64,000 bases of DNA, taken from contig OY970329.1 in NCBI GenBank assembly GCA_963717375.1, positions 1,922,001 through 1,986,000 on the forward strand, given 5' to 3'. The position numbers were made by a program, and so were the translations under genes. Shown in pieces: positions 1 through 10,165 of this stretch. The number at the start of each line of letters is the position of its first letter. Position 1 is the first letter of the stretch. Origin of the DNA: VRUE01 sp963717375 (GTDB lineage: Bacteria > Actinomycetota > Thermoleophilia > Solirubrobacterales > 70-9). Under the pieces are notes generated by a model, which worked only from the letters and a program-made list of their open reading frames with translations, was not told where the DNA came from and did not search any database.

Positions 1-48
1 GGCCAGATCCTCACGTAGACCATGACACTCAGGGTGCAAGGAGCGACA

Positions 49-3000
49 ATGCGGCAAGACAACGATCCACACCACGGAAGCCGTCTCATCCTGCTCGTTG
101 CGGTCTTGGCCGTCGCATGGCTCATTCCCACCACCGCCGGCGCGGTCACCGACTCCGAAGAACTCGTCCGCTTCGGCAGTCGAGGGACAAGCGCGGGTCA
201 ATTCAGCGGCCCATTTGGCGGCCCAATTCGAGGCATGGCCTCAGACCCCACGACCGGCCACCTCTACGTCGCTGACACCGGAAACAACCGAATCAACGAG
301 TTCACTGCCTGGGGCGACTTCGTCAAGGCATGGGGCTGGGGCGTTGCCGACGGCGAAAGCAAATTCGAGACCTGCACCACCACGTGTCTTGCAGGAATTC
401 CTGGGTCGGGCGACGGACAGCTTGGTGCCCCAATTAGTGTGGCAGTCGATGTCAGCGGTGCTATTTATGTGTACGAGTCTGACAACGGGCGGGTGGAGAA
501 GTTCGACTCCTCCGGTCAGTTCGCCCTCATGTTCGGCGGCGAAGTGAACAAAACGACCGGCGGCGATGTCTGCACCGCTGCTTCGGCCGATGAATGTCAG
601 ATCGGCTCGACAGGAAACGGTCCCGGAGAATTTTCCGAGTCCGGGCTGGGCCTGGCGATCAGCCAGACTGGAACCGTGCTGAAAGGTGATGCAGGGCGGA
701 TCGAGGAATTTGAACCCGACGGCAGTTTCAAGTCGGAATTCAAAACCTCGGGGATCGTCAACGGAATTGCCCCAGACCCCAAAGGGTCGGGTCTCTACGT
801 GTCCTTTGGCGGCCAGAACGACGTTCGCAGGCTCAGCGTATCGGGGGCTGAATTGGGGTCGTTGAAAGTACATGGACCGGGTGCAATCACAACGGATCCG
901 GCGGGGAATATCTACGCGATCGAAGAGAAGGGTAATGTTTCTACATCCGAGAAGGAAGTAGTCGAGTTCAACTTGAGCGGCACGGAGGTCTCCCGCTGTT
1001 GCGCTGCCGATCCCCTTCCCTCAGATAACTCCGCGGAGCCAGAACGCTTCAGCCTAACCAGTATCACGACAAACACCACTGGCGACGTTTATGTCGCAAG
1101 TGGCTTTCCACAAGCGCCGACGTTCATTGACCTCTACGGTCCGCCACCGCTGAAATTCGGTCCGCCACCGTTCGTTGCACCCGAGATCGCCGCCCAGTTC
1201 CCCTCTTCGGTCGACTCGACCAGCGCGACGCTGAAGGCTCAAGTCAACCCTAATTTCTGGGACGACACTCGCTACTACCTCGAATACGGCACCGAACCTT
1301 GCTCATCCGGATCCTGCACCCAGCAGCCCGCGGCCCCTGGGGCCAAACTCGGCCCCGGCGCGGTGAAGAAGGCAGTCACCACCTCCGCTGTCGTCCTCAC
1401 TGGACTCTCTCCGCACACCATTTACTACTATCGCTTTGTCGTGCAGTCCGGTGGTGGCGGCCCGGTTCGCGGGGTCGGTGGCAAAGTCGGGGCAGATGGC
1501 GTCGAAGGGACCTTCACCACCTTTGCATCGGGCGGAGTCTTCGCACCTTGCGTTAACAACGTTTTCCGTGTCGGCGTCTCGGCCAGCCTGCCCGACTGCC
1601 GCGCCTTTGAGATGGTCAGTCCTGTCAGTAAGAGCAACAGCGACGTCGCTGATCTACCTGACCTCACCGGCTTTGAAAACAAGCTGCATCAAGTGTCATC
1701 CGACGGCAATTCGCTTGCCTACTCATCATATGGCGCATTTGCCGGTCCACAGGGCGGCCCTTACATCTCCCAGTACATCGCTAGGCGCTCGGAGCAAGGG
1801 TGGAGCAGCCAATCGCTGGGAGCGCCGCTGATCGGCCGCTTCTTTGGGGAGGACTACCTTGAGAATGAATTCAAAGGCTTCAGCGCTGACTTGTGCCATG
1901 CCTGGGTCACGCCGGGTGGGGGACCGACTCTAGCCCCAGGGGGTGTGGCTGGCTTTCCAAACCTCTATCGACGGGATGTGTGCGCTGGTGGCTACGAAGC
2001 GCTGACCACCACCCAACCCCCTAACCTTGCACCTGGCATCTACCATCCTGAGATTCAGGGATTCTCAGCCGATGGTGGAGTATCCCTTTTTACTGCCATG
2101 GACAACCTGACGGATGACGCACCACCGCAGCCAGCTGCGTGTGTTTCCGGATCTTTGCTTTCTTGCCAGCGCCGCCTCTACGCATCGAGCAACGGTCACC
2201 TGACTTTCGTCTGCCATTTCCCGGACGGGACGAGCCCTAAAGTTGAAAGCGAATCTTCGAGTTGTTCAGCGGGTTCGCCCGGAGAATCGTTCAGCCCTAC
2301 CCCATTGGGGCGGACTGGGACTGTATCCCACGCGATTTCGAATGATGGCTCGCGGATCTACTGGTCGGCCTTTGCTGATTCCAGTTCTGCGACCACGGGA
2401 AGGATCTATCTGCGGCTGAACGGAAGCAACACAGTCGGTGTCTCAGAAACACAGACAACCAAGCCGGCCCGCTTTTGGGCTGCGGCGGCCGACGGCTCCA
2501 AGGCACTGTTCGAGGTCGAAGATCCGGGCCCGCTGCCGTTGAGCGCGAAGAACAAAAACCTTTACCTCTATGATCTCGGCAGCGAATCGTCGAGCTTGAT
2601 CGCCGGCAAGGTTTTGGGAATTGCGGCCCAAAGCGAAGATCTTTCACGGGTCTACTTCGTCTCCGAAGAAGTCCTTGGCGGTGAAGGCAGGGCAGGTAAA
2701 CCGAACCTTTACCTGTGGGATGAAGGCGTCGATACCTTCGTCGCAACCCTTTCGGGAGCCGACGCCTGGGCGAAAGATCCGTTCAAGCTCTCCGACGTCG
2801 TAGCCCGGCCGATCTATCACGTCGCTTCCGCCACGGCTGACGGTACCCGCCTCGCCTTCATCTCGACCGAACCGCTGACTGGCGCCGACAACACCGATCT
2901 CGTCTCTGGTGAAGCCGACTCCGAGGTTTTCACCTACTCGGCTGTCGACGATAAGCTGAGTTGCGCCTCTTGCAGCCCGGCCGGGACCCGACCCACCGGC

Positions 3001-3630
3001 AGGAGCGTTCAGGCGGCCGGCAATCAGGGGTTCCTTTGGGTCGCCGCCTCGATACCGGCGGGTGAGACTCAGCTCTACCAGCCTCGCGCTCTCTCCGATG
3101 ACGGTTCAAAGCTCTTCTTCACCTCCTACGCCGACCTGCTTCCCTCAGACACCAACGGCAAGGCAGACGTCTATGAGTGGGAGCGGGCCGGTTCGGGGAG
3201 CTGCGAAGGAGAATCGGACCTCGACTACTACGCAGCAAACGGCGGCTGCCTCTATCTGATTTCCTCGGGAGAAAGTCCCAGCGACTCCGAACTGGTCGAT
3301 ACCAGTCCCAGTGGTCGCGATGCTTTCTTTACCACCAACGCATCCCTGTTGCTCCAGGACCCCGGCCTGATCGACGTCTATGACGCCCGAGCGGGAGGTG
3401 GCTTCGTGCCGCCGCAGGACCCGCCGGCGGCCTGTGAAGGTGAAGCCTGTCAGGGCCCGCTCTCGCCGCCAAATGACCCGACCCCGGGCTCCTCTTCCTT
3501 TGAAGGGGCCGGCAACTTGAATGAACCCAAGGCCGCAAAGAAGCACAAGAAGAAGCACAAGAAGAAGCAAAGGGAGACGAAGAAAAAGGCGCACCGAGCT
3601 ACCAGGCACACCGGGAGGGCCGCACGATGA
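49..3630 (+). CDS. Secreted NHL-repeat beta-propeller protein with basic tail
   Basis: Large exported protein of about 1193 aa. An N-terminal signal peptide ends near TTAGAV. Residues about 35-370 contain NHL-type blades (for example GASGPI-like turns and LYVADTGNNRINEF). A fibronectin-III-like stretch follows at about 385-500 (YYLEYGTEPC, HTIYYYRFVV). A long TolB/WD40-like region then runs to about 1100, with recurring blade motifs such as NLYLYD, NLYLWD and DVYEWE. The C-terminus is a Lys/His/Arg-rich tail. I chose ATG at 49 over the in-frame ATG at 22 because AAGGAG lies just upstream of 49 and the signal peptide then starts cleanly. It overlaps the next gene by 4 bases (ATGA), so the two are probably co-transcribed. 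A surface or cell-wall-associated role is inferred; no catalytic motif is visible. Confidence 0.8.
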   Translation: MRQDNDPHHGSRLILLVAVLAVAWLIPTTAGAVTDSEELVRFGSRGTSAGQFSGPFGGPIRGMASDPTTGHLYVADTGNNRINEFTAWGDFVKAWGWGVADGESKFETCTTTCLAGIPGSGDGQLGAPISVAVDVSGAIYVYESDNGRVEKFDSSGQFALMFGGEVNKTTGGDVCTAASADECQIGSTGNGPGEFSESGLGLAISQTGTVLKGDAGRIEEFEPDGSFKSEFKTSGIVNGIAPDPKGSGLYVSFGGQNDVRRLSVSGAELGSLKVHGPGAITTDPAGNIYAIEEKGNVSTSEKEVVEFNLSGTEVSRCCAADPLPSDNSAEPERFSLTSITTNTTGDVYVASGFPQAPTFIDLYGPPPLKFGPPPFVAPEIAAQFPSSVDSTSATLKAQVNPNFWDDTRYYLEYGTEPCSSGSCTQQPAAPGAKLGPGAVKKAVTTSAVVLTGLSPHTIYYYRFVVQSGGGGPVRGVGGKVGADGVEGTFTTFASGGVFAPCVNNVFRVGVSASLPDCRAFEMVSPVSKSNSDVADLPDLTGFENKLHQVSSDGNSLAYSSYGAFAGPQGGPYISQYIARRSEQGWSSQSLGAPLIGRFFGEDYLENEFKGFSADLCHAWVTPGGGPTLAPGGVAGFPNLYRRDVCAGGYEALTTTQPPNLAPGIYHPEIQGFSADGGVSLFTAMDNLTDDAPPQPAACVSGSLLSCQRRLYASSNGHLTFVCHFPDGTSPKVESESSSCSAGSPGESFSPTPLGRTGTVSHAISNDGSRIYWSAFADSSSATTGRIYLRLNGSNTVGVSETQTTKPARFWAAAADGSKALFEVEDPGPLPLSAKNKNLYLYDLGSESSSLIAGKVLGIAAQSEDLSRVYFVSEEVLGGEGRAGKPNLYLWDEGVDTFVATLSGADAWAKDPFKLSDVVARPIYHVASATADGTRLAFISTEPLTGADNTDLVSGEADSEVFTYSAVDDKLSCASCSPAGTRPTGRSVQAAGNQGFLWVAASIPAGETQLYQPRALSDDGSKLFFTSYADLLPSDTNGKADVYEWERAGSGSCEGESDLDYYAANGGCLYLISSGESPSDSELVDTSPSGRDAFFTTNASLLLQDPGLIDVYDARAGGGFVPPQDPPAACEGEACQGPLSPPNDPTPGSSSFEGAGNLNEPKAAKKHKKKHKKKQRETKKKAHRATRHTGRAAR

Positions 3631-6506
3631 GGCAGATAGCAACGATCTTTGCCGCATTGGGCCTCGCACTGGCTCTAGCCCCTTCGGCCCAGGCGGCCTT
3701 CGGCGTGAGCGAATTCGATGTCACGTACAGCGAAGAAGACGGCTCGCCCACCGCCCAAGCGGGAAAGCATCCGTTCGCGATGACGACAACAGTGCACTTC
3801 AATCAGAGGCCCGACCCGCATGGTTCCTCCGGTGTCAGTCCCGACGGAGAAGCCAAGGACCTAATCATAAAGCTGCCACCGGGGTTCGCTGGCAATCCCA
3901 CGGCGGTTCCGGCGTGTCAGACCGTCGACTTCCTGACCTTCAACCCGGTCACCGAAGCGCCCGATTGCCCAGACTCCACTGCGATAGGGACGGTGCGCCC
4001 GGCAATTATCTCTCCGGACTTTGGCAGCACAAGAGCGGTTTTCAGTCTCACGCCGCCGCCGGGGGCGATCTCCAAGTTTGGCTTCATCGTGGTCCGAGTA
4101 CCGATAACGATTGAAGTGGCTCTCAACCCCAACCCTCCTTACAACGTGATCGCTCGAGTATCGAGCATCGCCCAATCCGTGCCGGTCTACGGCTCCAAGC
4201 TCACTCTCTGGGGCAACCCGGCGAGCTCGGTTCACGACTCTGAACGCGGCATTTGCATTCTGCATGGAGAAGGAACCGAATGCCCTATCAGCGCTCCCGA
4301 AACCCCCTTCCTGGACCTCCCCACCAGATGCAGCGGCCCCTTGGTGACCGGATATGAAGCCGATTCCTGGCAGGAATCCGGAGCCCTGTTGCCAGATGGC
4401 ACTCCGGATCTCTCCGATCCTGCCTGGGTGACGGGCGTCTCTGAAACCCACTATCCGACCGAACCGCCCACCCCCTTGGGACTGAGTGGCTGTGCCAGCC
4501 TGCCCTTCCACCCGACGATCACGGCCAAGCCGACAACCCTGGCGGCCTCATCCCCAACTGGCCTTGACTTCTCCCTCGACGTTCACGATGAAGGCATCGG
4601 CAGCCCCACTGGACTGGCCAACTCAGACATCGAAAAAGCAGAAGTAACCCTGCCCGAGGGCTTCTCGACGAACCCATCGCTGGCCGAAGGCCTGAACACC
4701 TGCACCGAAGCAGAGCTTCAACGCGAGACCGCCTTCTCCGCTCCGGGGGCGGGCTGCCCGAATGCCTCGAAGATCGGCACTGTGGAAGTCGAATCCCCGG
4801 TGCTGGAAGGAAAGCTCCTGAAGGGCTCCCTCTACATCGCCAGGCCTTATGAGAACCCCTTCGGCTCCCTCCTAGCTCTCTACATCGTGATTCAGAACCC
4901 GGAGTTGGGCATCGTCGTAAAGCAGGCGGCCAAGGTCACCTCAGACCCCGTAACGGGACAGCTCACCACGACGACCGAAGACATGCCCCAGCTTCCCTTC
5001 TCTCACTTCAGATTGCACTTCAGGGAGGGAACCAGAAGCCCCTTGGCCTCTCCATCGCGTTGCGGCAACTATCGGGCCAGCGCCACTCTCTACCCCTACT
5101 CGGGCACGACCCCGGTAACCACCGCTTCCGCCTTCCAGATCACCACCGGCCCCGGAGGGCAGTCCTGCCCCACGGGGGGCCTGCCCCCCTTCAAGCCGGG
5201 CCTGGTGGCGGGCACCCTAAACAACGCGGCGGGGCGCTTCAGCCCCTTTAACATCCGACTTTCTAGAAACGACTCCGAACAGGAGATCACCCACTTCTCG
5301 ATCAAGCTGCCGCCGGGCGTGGTTGGCAAGCTGGCCGGGATTCCGTTCTGCTCCGATGCGGCGATCGCCGCGGCGACGGCAAGGACTGGTCCCCACGGCG
5401 GCCAGGAAGAGATCGAGCATCCGTCCTGTTCGGCCGCCTCGGAAATCGGCCATACTCTGGTTGGCTCGGGCGTCGGTTCGGCTTTGGCCTACGCACCGGG
5501 CAAGCTATATCTAGCCGGCCCTTACCATGGCTCGGCGATCTCGCTGGTAGCGATCACGGCGGCCAAAGTGGGTCCCTTCGACCTCGGTACGGTCGTGGTC
5601 AGAGAGGCCTTCAAAGTCGATCCCGAAACCGCGGAAGTCTTCCTCGACGCCACCGGCTCGGACCCGATCCCCCACATCATCAAAGGCATCCCGGTCCACC
5701 TACGTGATATCAGGGCCTATACGGACAGGCCCAACTTCGTCTTGAACCCAACCAGTTGCAAGCGTACCTCGACCGCAAGCACTCTCTTGGGTGCCGGTCT
5801 CGACTTCGGCTCAGAAGCAGACGATCACCCGGTGACGGTCTCCACCCCCTTTCAAGCCGCCGACTGTGCCGCCCTTCCCTTCAAACCCCGCCTTTCCCTG
5901 AAACTGAAGGGCGGCACAAGACGCGGTGACTATCCGGCCCTTCACGCCGTCCTGAGGATGAACGGCATCGGCGAATCGGGAGTGGCGAGGGCCCAGGTAA
6001 CCCTGCCCCGCTCGGAGTTCATCGCCAATGCCCACTTCAACACCATCTGCACCCGGGTACAGTTCAAGCAAGGAAACGTCCCCGGGGAAAAGTGCCCAGC
6101 CGGCTCGATCTACGGCTATGCCAAGGCGGTGACCCCGATCCTCTCTGACCCCCTGGAAGGGCCGTTGTTCCTGCGCTCCTCCGAACACCAACTGCCGGAC
6201 GTCGTTGCCTCGCTACACAACGGTGAGATCAACATCGTCTTGGACGGCCACGTCGACTCGGTCAAGGGTCGACTGCGCAATACGTTTGAAGCGACGCCAG
6301 ACGCTCCCGTCTCCTCGGTGACGATCAGCCTCTTGGGCGGCAAGAAGGGGCTGTTTGAAAACTCCACCAACCTTTGCGCCGCCAAGCACAAGGCGATCGC
6401 CGCCTTCACTGGGCACAACGGCAAGGAGTGGGACTTCAACCCAGTGGTGAAGGCGACGGGTTGTGGGGGCAAGGGCAGGCAAAGACAAAGGCACGCGCGG
6501 TCCTGA
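3627..6506 (+). CDS. Secreted four-module beta-rich repeat protein (paralogue 1)
   Basis: Exported protein of 959 aa with a signal peptide cleaved near AQA-AFG. I do not recognise a named family. The chain appears to hold four related modules. Each has a segment like LPPGF or LPEGF, then a Cys, then CP..S.IG, then a G-x-L/F-Y/F-hydrophobic-A/x-P segment. They lie near residues 75-200, 340-500, 545-720 and 780-930. The C-terminus is basic. There is no membrane anchor, so it is probably secreted or wall-bound. It starts on the ATGA overlap with the upstream NHL gene and is followed after 18 bases by a close paralogue, which indicates tandem duplication. Function is unknown; a structural surface role is only inference. 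Confidence 0.8.
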   Translation: MRQIATIFAALGLALALAPSAQAAFGVSEFDVTYSEEDGSPTAQAGKHPFAMTTTVHFNQRPDPHGSSGVSPDGEAKDLIIKLPPGFAGNPTAVPACQTVDFLTFNPVTEAPDCPDSTAIGTVRPAIISPDFGSTRAVFSLTPPPGAISKFGFIVVRVPITIEVALNPNPPYNVIARVSSIAQSVPVYGSKLTLWGNPASSVHDSERGICILHGEGTECPISAPETPFLDLPTRCSGPLVTGYEADSWQESGALLPDGTPDLSDPAWVTGVSETHYPTEPPTPLGLSGCASLPFHPTITAKPTTLAASSPTGLDFSLDVHDEGIGSPTGLANSDIEKAEVTLPEGFSTNPSLAEGLNTCTEAELQRETAFSAPGAGCPNASKIGTVEVESPVLEGKLLKGSLYIARPYENPFGSLLALYIVIQNPELGIVVKQAAKVTSDPVTGQLTTTTEDMPQLPFSHFRLHFREGTRSPLASPSRCGNYRASATLYPYSGTTPVTTASAFQITTGPGGQSCPTGGLPPFKPGLVAGTLNNAAGRFSPFNIRLSRNDSEQEITHFSIKLPPGVVGKLAGIPFCSDAAIAAATARTGPHGGQEEIEHPSCSAASEIGHTLVGSGVGSALAYAPGKLYLAGPYHGSAISLVAITAAKVGPFDLGTVVVREAFKVDPETAEVFLDATGSDPIPHIIKGIPVHLRDIRAYTDRPNFVLNPTSCKRTSTASTLLGAGLDFGSEADDHPVTVSTPFQAADCAALPFKPRLSLKLKGGTRRGDYPALHAVLRMNGIGESGVARAQVTLPRSEFIANAHFNTICTRVQFKQGNVPGEKCPAGSIYGYAKAVTPILSDPLEGPLFLRSSEHQLPDVVASLHNGEINIVLDGHVDSVKGRLRNTFEATPDAPVSSVTISLLGGKKGLFENSTNLCAAKHKAIAAFTGHNGKEWDFNPVVKATGCGGKGRQRQRHARS

Positions 6507-6524
6507 ACGCGTCTGAGCCGGTAG

Positions 6525-9368
6525 ATGAGGCGCAGCGCAACGACCCTTTTCGCCATGGGCCTCGCCCTGGCCTTAGCCCCAGCCGCCCATGCCGCCTTTG
6601 GCCTTAGCCGCTTCGACGTCGCGTTCTCCAATCGCGATGGCTCGCCCGTGACCCAGGTCGGCGCTCATCCCTTCTCGATGCGCACCAGCTTTCACCTCAA
6701 CGAAGAGCCCGACCCGGTGCATCCCGGCTCATTTGTGCTGGCAGGAGAAATCAAGGACCTGATCACACATTTACCTGCCGGCCTTAGCCTCGACCAGGGT
6801 GCGATGCCGACCTGCCCCACCGCGGACTTCCTGCAGATCGATCCTGTTACCGGAGCGCCCGAATGTCCCGATGCCACCGCAGTGGGCATCGCTCGCTTGG
6901 ATGTCTTCAACTCGGGAGGCGGGCTCTCTGCGGCGCTTTTCAACTTGCCTCCACCGCCCGGCGTGCTTGCCAAGTTCGGCCTCGTGGCCTTCATCATCCC
7001 GGTTACCGTCGAAGTCGTGGTTGACCCCAACCGTCCTTACGGTGTCCTCCTGCGAATCACCAACGCTTTGCAGGGCTCGGTCTCTGGTTTCGGGCTGACT
7101 CTCTGGGGCGACCCGGCGAGTGCTGCCCACGACGCCGAGCGCGGCGCCTGCATCCTGCACCCGGGGAGCGAATGCCCTGTTGGAGCTCCCGAGGCGCCCC
7201 TGCTCACCATGCCGACCAATTGCAGCGGACCTTTGGTGGCGAGTTACAGAGCCGATTCCTGGCAGAAACCTGGCGCCTGGCTTCCCAGCGGCGAAGCAGA
7301 TCTAAGCGATCCAGCCTGGGTCACTGGCTCTATTGAAACTCACTATCCAGGCGAACCGCCGATTCCGCTCGCCCTCTCCGGCTGCGCCAGTCTGCCCTTC
7401 AAGCCGACGATCAGCGCCAAGCCGACCACTCTGGCCGCCACCTCTCCGACCGGTCTGGATTTCTCGGTCGACGTCCATGACGAAGGCATCGGCGCTGCGA
7501 CCGGCCTCGCTAACTCCCAGATCCGCAAGGCGGAGGTGACGTTGCCGGAAGGCTTCTCGATCAATCCTTCTCTGGCCGAAGGCCTGAGCGTCTGCACAGA
7601 GACCGAGCTGGGGCGCGAGAGTTCGCTCTCGGTACCGGGAGCCGGTTGCCCGAACGCCTCCAAGATCGGCACCGTGGAAGCCGAATCGCCGGTCTGGAGA
7701 GCAGGTCTCAGGGGCGCACTCTTTATCGCGAAGCCATATGAGAACCCCCTTGGCTCGCTGCTCGCGCTCTACGTGGTGATCAAGAACACCCAACTGGGAA
7801 TCGACGTCGTGCAGCCGCTGCGGGTTGAGCCGGACCCGGTCACGGGTCGCCTCACCGCGATTGCCGAAGACCTTCCTGAACTGGCCTTCTCCCACTTCAA
7901 GCTGCACTTTCGCGAGGGCACCCGCTCGCCGCTGGTGAGCCCGTCCGCCTGCGCTACCTACCGCGTGGAAGCCGTGCTCACTCCTTACTCGGGCATGGCA
8001 CCGATCACGACCACGTCGGCTTTTCAGATCACCAGTGGTCCCGAAGGCAACGCATGTCCCCAAGGCGGCCTGCCGCCCTTCAAGCCTGGGCTGGTCGCGG
8101 GCTCGATCAACAACGCTGCGGGACGGTTCTCGCCCTTCAACGTGCGCCTCTCGCGGAATGACTCCGAACAGGAGATAACTCACTTCTCGATCAAGCTGCC
8201 GCCGGGAGTGATCGGCAAATTGGCCGGGATTCCCATTTGCCCCAATGCGGCGATCGCCGCGGCGAAGTCGAGGTCCGGCCCTTACGGCGCCCAAGAAGAG
8301 CTGGAACGCCCCTCTTGCCCAGCAGCCTCTCAGGTTGGCCGTACCCTGGCCGGATTCGGGGTGGGGGCCTCTCCTGCTTACGCGCCGGGAAGGCTCTACC
8401 TCGCTGGTCCCTATCGTGGCTCGGCACTCTCCCTGGTCTCGGTCACCTCCGCGCGGGTGGGCCCCTTTGATCTCGGCGCCGTGGTCGTGCGGGAGGCCCT
8501 GAAGATAGATCCCGAAACCGCGGAAGTCTTCATCGACGCCACCGGCTCGGACCCGATTCCACACATCGTCAAGGGCATTCCGGCCTATCTCCGTGACATT
8601 CGCGCCTACGTTGACCGGCCCAACTTCACGCTCAACCCAACCGGTTGCGAAAGGACTTCTACCGCGAGCACCCTCTTGGGCTCCGGGTTGGACTTCAGCT
8701 CAGAGGCAGACGACCGCCCGGTAACCGTGTCCACACCGTTCCAGGCATCTGACTGCGCTGCCCTCGGCTTTGAGCCGAAGCTCTCCCTCAGGCTGAAGGG
8801 CGGTACCAAACGCGGCGATCACCCGGCCCTTAGTGCGACCTTGCGGATGAAAGGCTCAGGCGAATCCAACGTCAAGAGCGCCCAAGTCACCCTGCCGCGC
8901 TCGGAGTTCCTCGAGAACGCCCACATCAAAACGATTTGCACCCGGGCGCAGTTCAGGGCACGAGCCTGCCCAGCCGCTTCGATCTACGGCTTCGCCAGGG
9001 CGGTCACACCGATCCTTGACAAACCGCTCACCGGCCCGGTCTTCCTCAGGTCCTCTGAACACCAGTTCCCCGACCTCGTCGCCGAGCTCAAAAACGGGGA
9101 GATCGAGATCGACCTGGCCGGTCGTATCGATTCCGTGGGTGGGCGGATCAGGGCAACCTTTGCGGCTGCCCCCGACGCCCCGCTTGAATCCTTCACTTTG
9201 GCTATGCAGGGCGCCGGTAAGGGTCTTTTGGTCAACTCGACCAACCTATGCAAGGGTCCTCACCGCGCGGTTGTCTCCTTCGCCGCCCACAACGGCAAGC
9301 AGGTCGCGACCAAACCGATGCTGCGGCCCAGGTGCGGCAGGGGCCGAGGTAGCGAGAAGCCCCGGTGA
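6525..9368 (+). CDS. Secreted four-module beta-rich repeat protein (paralogue 2)
   Basis: 947-aa protein, colinear over its whole length with the gene immediately upstream. It has the same signal-peptide pattern (AAHAAFG), the same order of four LPxGF / CP..S.IG modules and near-identical blocks such as NDSEQEITHFSIKLPPGV and GSDPIPHI. The start is ATG with the typical MRRSATTLFAMGLALALAP leader. The duplication is recent enough that long stretches still match, but codon choices have diverged. The stop overlaps the next start by 4 bases (GTGA), placing it in the same operon. The biochemical role is unknown. The retention of two full-length copies argues that both are expressed. Confidence 0.8.
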   Translation: MRRSATTLFAMGLALALAPAAHAAFGLSRFDVAFSNRDGSPVTQVGAHPFSMRTSFHLNEEPDPVHPGSFVLAGEIKDLITHLPAGLSLDQGAMPTCPTADFLQIDPVTGAPECPDATAVGIARLDVFNSGGGLSAALFNLPPPPGVLAKFGLVAFIIPVTVEVVVDPNRPYGVLLRITNALQGSVSGFGLTLWGDPASAAHDAERGACILHPGSECPVGAPEAPLLTMPTNCSGPLVASYRADSWQKPGAWLPSGEADLSDPAWVTGSIETHYPGEPPIPLALSGCASLPFKPTISAKPTTLAATSPTGLDFSVDVHDEGIGAATGLANSQIRKAEVTLPEGFSINPSLAEGLSVCTETELGRESSLSVPGAGCPNASKIGTVEAESPVWRAGLRGALFIAKPYENPLGSLLALYVVIKNTQLGIDVVQPLRVEPDPVTGRLTAIAEDLPELAFSHFKLHFREGTRSPLVSPSACATYRVEAVLTPYSGMAPITTTSAFQITSGPEGNACPQGGLPPFKPGLVAGSINNAAGRFSPFNVRLSRNDSEQEITHFSIKLPPGVIGKLAGIPICPNAAIAAAKSRSGPYGAQEELERPSCPAASQVGRTLAGFGVGASPAYAPGRLYLAGPYRGSALSLVSVTSARVGPFDLGAVVVREALKIDPETAEVFIDATGSDPIPHIVKGIPAYLRDIRAYVDRPNFTLNPTGCERTSTASTLLGSGLDFSSEADDRPVTVSTPFQASDCAALGFEPKLSLRLKGGTKRGDHPALSATLRMKGSGESNVKSAQVTLPRSEFLENAHIKTICTRAQFRARACPAASIYGFARAVTPILDKPLTGPVFLRSSEHQFPDLVAELKNGEIEIDLAGRIDSVGGRIRATFAAAPDAPLESFTLAMQGAGKGLLVNSTNLCKGPHRAVVSFAAHNGKQVATKPMLRPRCGRGRGSEKPR

Positions 9369-10165
9369 GCGCACGTCGTCGACCGAGCCGGGGAAGCAGG
9401 ACCGGGATATTTGCCCTCGTTGCGGCCCTACTGGCCTGTGCCAGTCTCGCTCACGCCGCAGTGGTCCAACAGGGCAACCTGCGCATCACTCTCACAAGCC
9501 AGGTCCAGCCCTACAAGCTCCCCCGGGACAAACCCGCCCCTATAGCAGTCTTCGTCGCAGGCCACTTGCAGGCCCCCCATGGCGGCATACCTTCCCAACT
9601 GCAGAAGATGACGGTCAAGGTCAACCGCCATGGTCTCTTGCAATCAAAGGGACTGCCGGTATGCCCGATGTCTCGACTGCAACCGGCCTCGACCGAACGC
9701 GCCCTGTCCAGCTGCGGTGACGCGGTGATCGGCTCCGGGCAGTTCTGGGCCCACATCGTCTTGCCAGACCAAGGGGCATACGGCACCCACGGGCGCCTGC
9801 TGATCTTCAACGGCAGAAAGGACGGCCACCCGGTGCTCCTCACCCACATCTTCACCGCCAATCCGTTTTTTTCTTCCTTCGTTATCACCTTCGCGATCAA
9901 GAAAATCAAGGGCCCCTACGGCACAGAACTATCGGCCTCCCTGCCAGAGGCCTTGGGCTCCTGGGGCTATGTAGACCGCATCAAGCTGACCCTAAAGCGC
10001 AAGTACACCTGGAAAGGCGAGCAGCTGAGCTACTTCAACTCTTCTTGCCCAGCTCCCAAGGGCGTCAAGCGGATCGTCTTCCCCCTGGCCCAGGCGAGCT
10101 TTGACTTCGCCGAAGGACTGACCTTGAGCACCAAAGTTGAAAAGGCTTGCGCGGTGAAGGAATGA
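9365..10165 (+). CDS. Secreted single-module relative of the preceding proteins
   Basis: 266-aa exported protein with a GTG start overlapping the previous stop (GTGA). An Arg-rich n-region and hydrophobic core end near SLAHA. The body resembles one module of the two large upstream proteins: KMTVKVNRHGLLQSKGLPVC, then a second Cys and a GDAVIGSG segment matching their CP..S.IG element, then a beta-rich region and a final Cys pair. It is much shorter than its neighbours and may be a minimal version of the same fold. It sits inside the same five-gene operon. The function is not recognised. Confidence 0.7.
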   Translation: MSARRRPSRGSRTGIFALVAALLACASLAHAAVVQQGNLRITLTSQVQPYKLPRDKPAPIAVFVAGHLQAPHGGIPSQLQKMTVKVNRHGLLQSKGLPVCPMSRLQPASTERALSSCGDAVIGSGQFWAHIVLPDQGAYGTHGRLLIFNGRKDGHPVLLTHIFTANPFFSSFVITFAIKKIKGPYGTELSASLPEALGSWGYVDRIKLTLKRKYTWKGEQLSYFNSSCPAPKGVKRIVFPLAQASFDFAEGLTLSTKVEKACAVKE

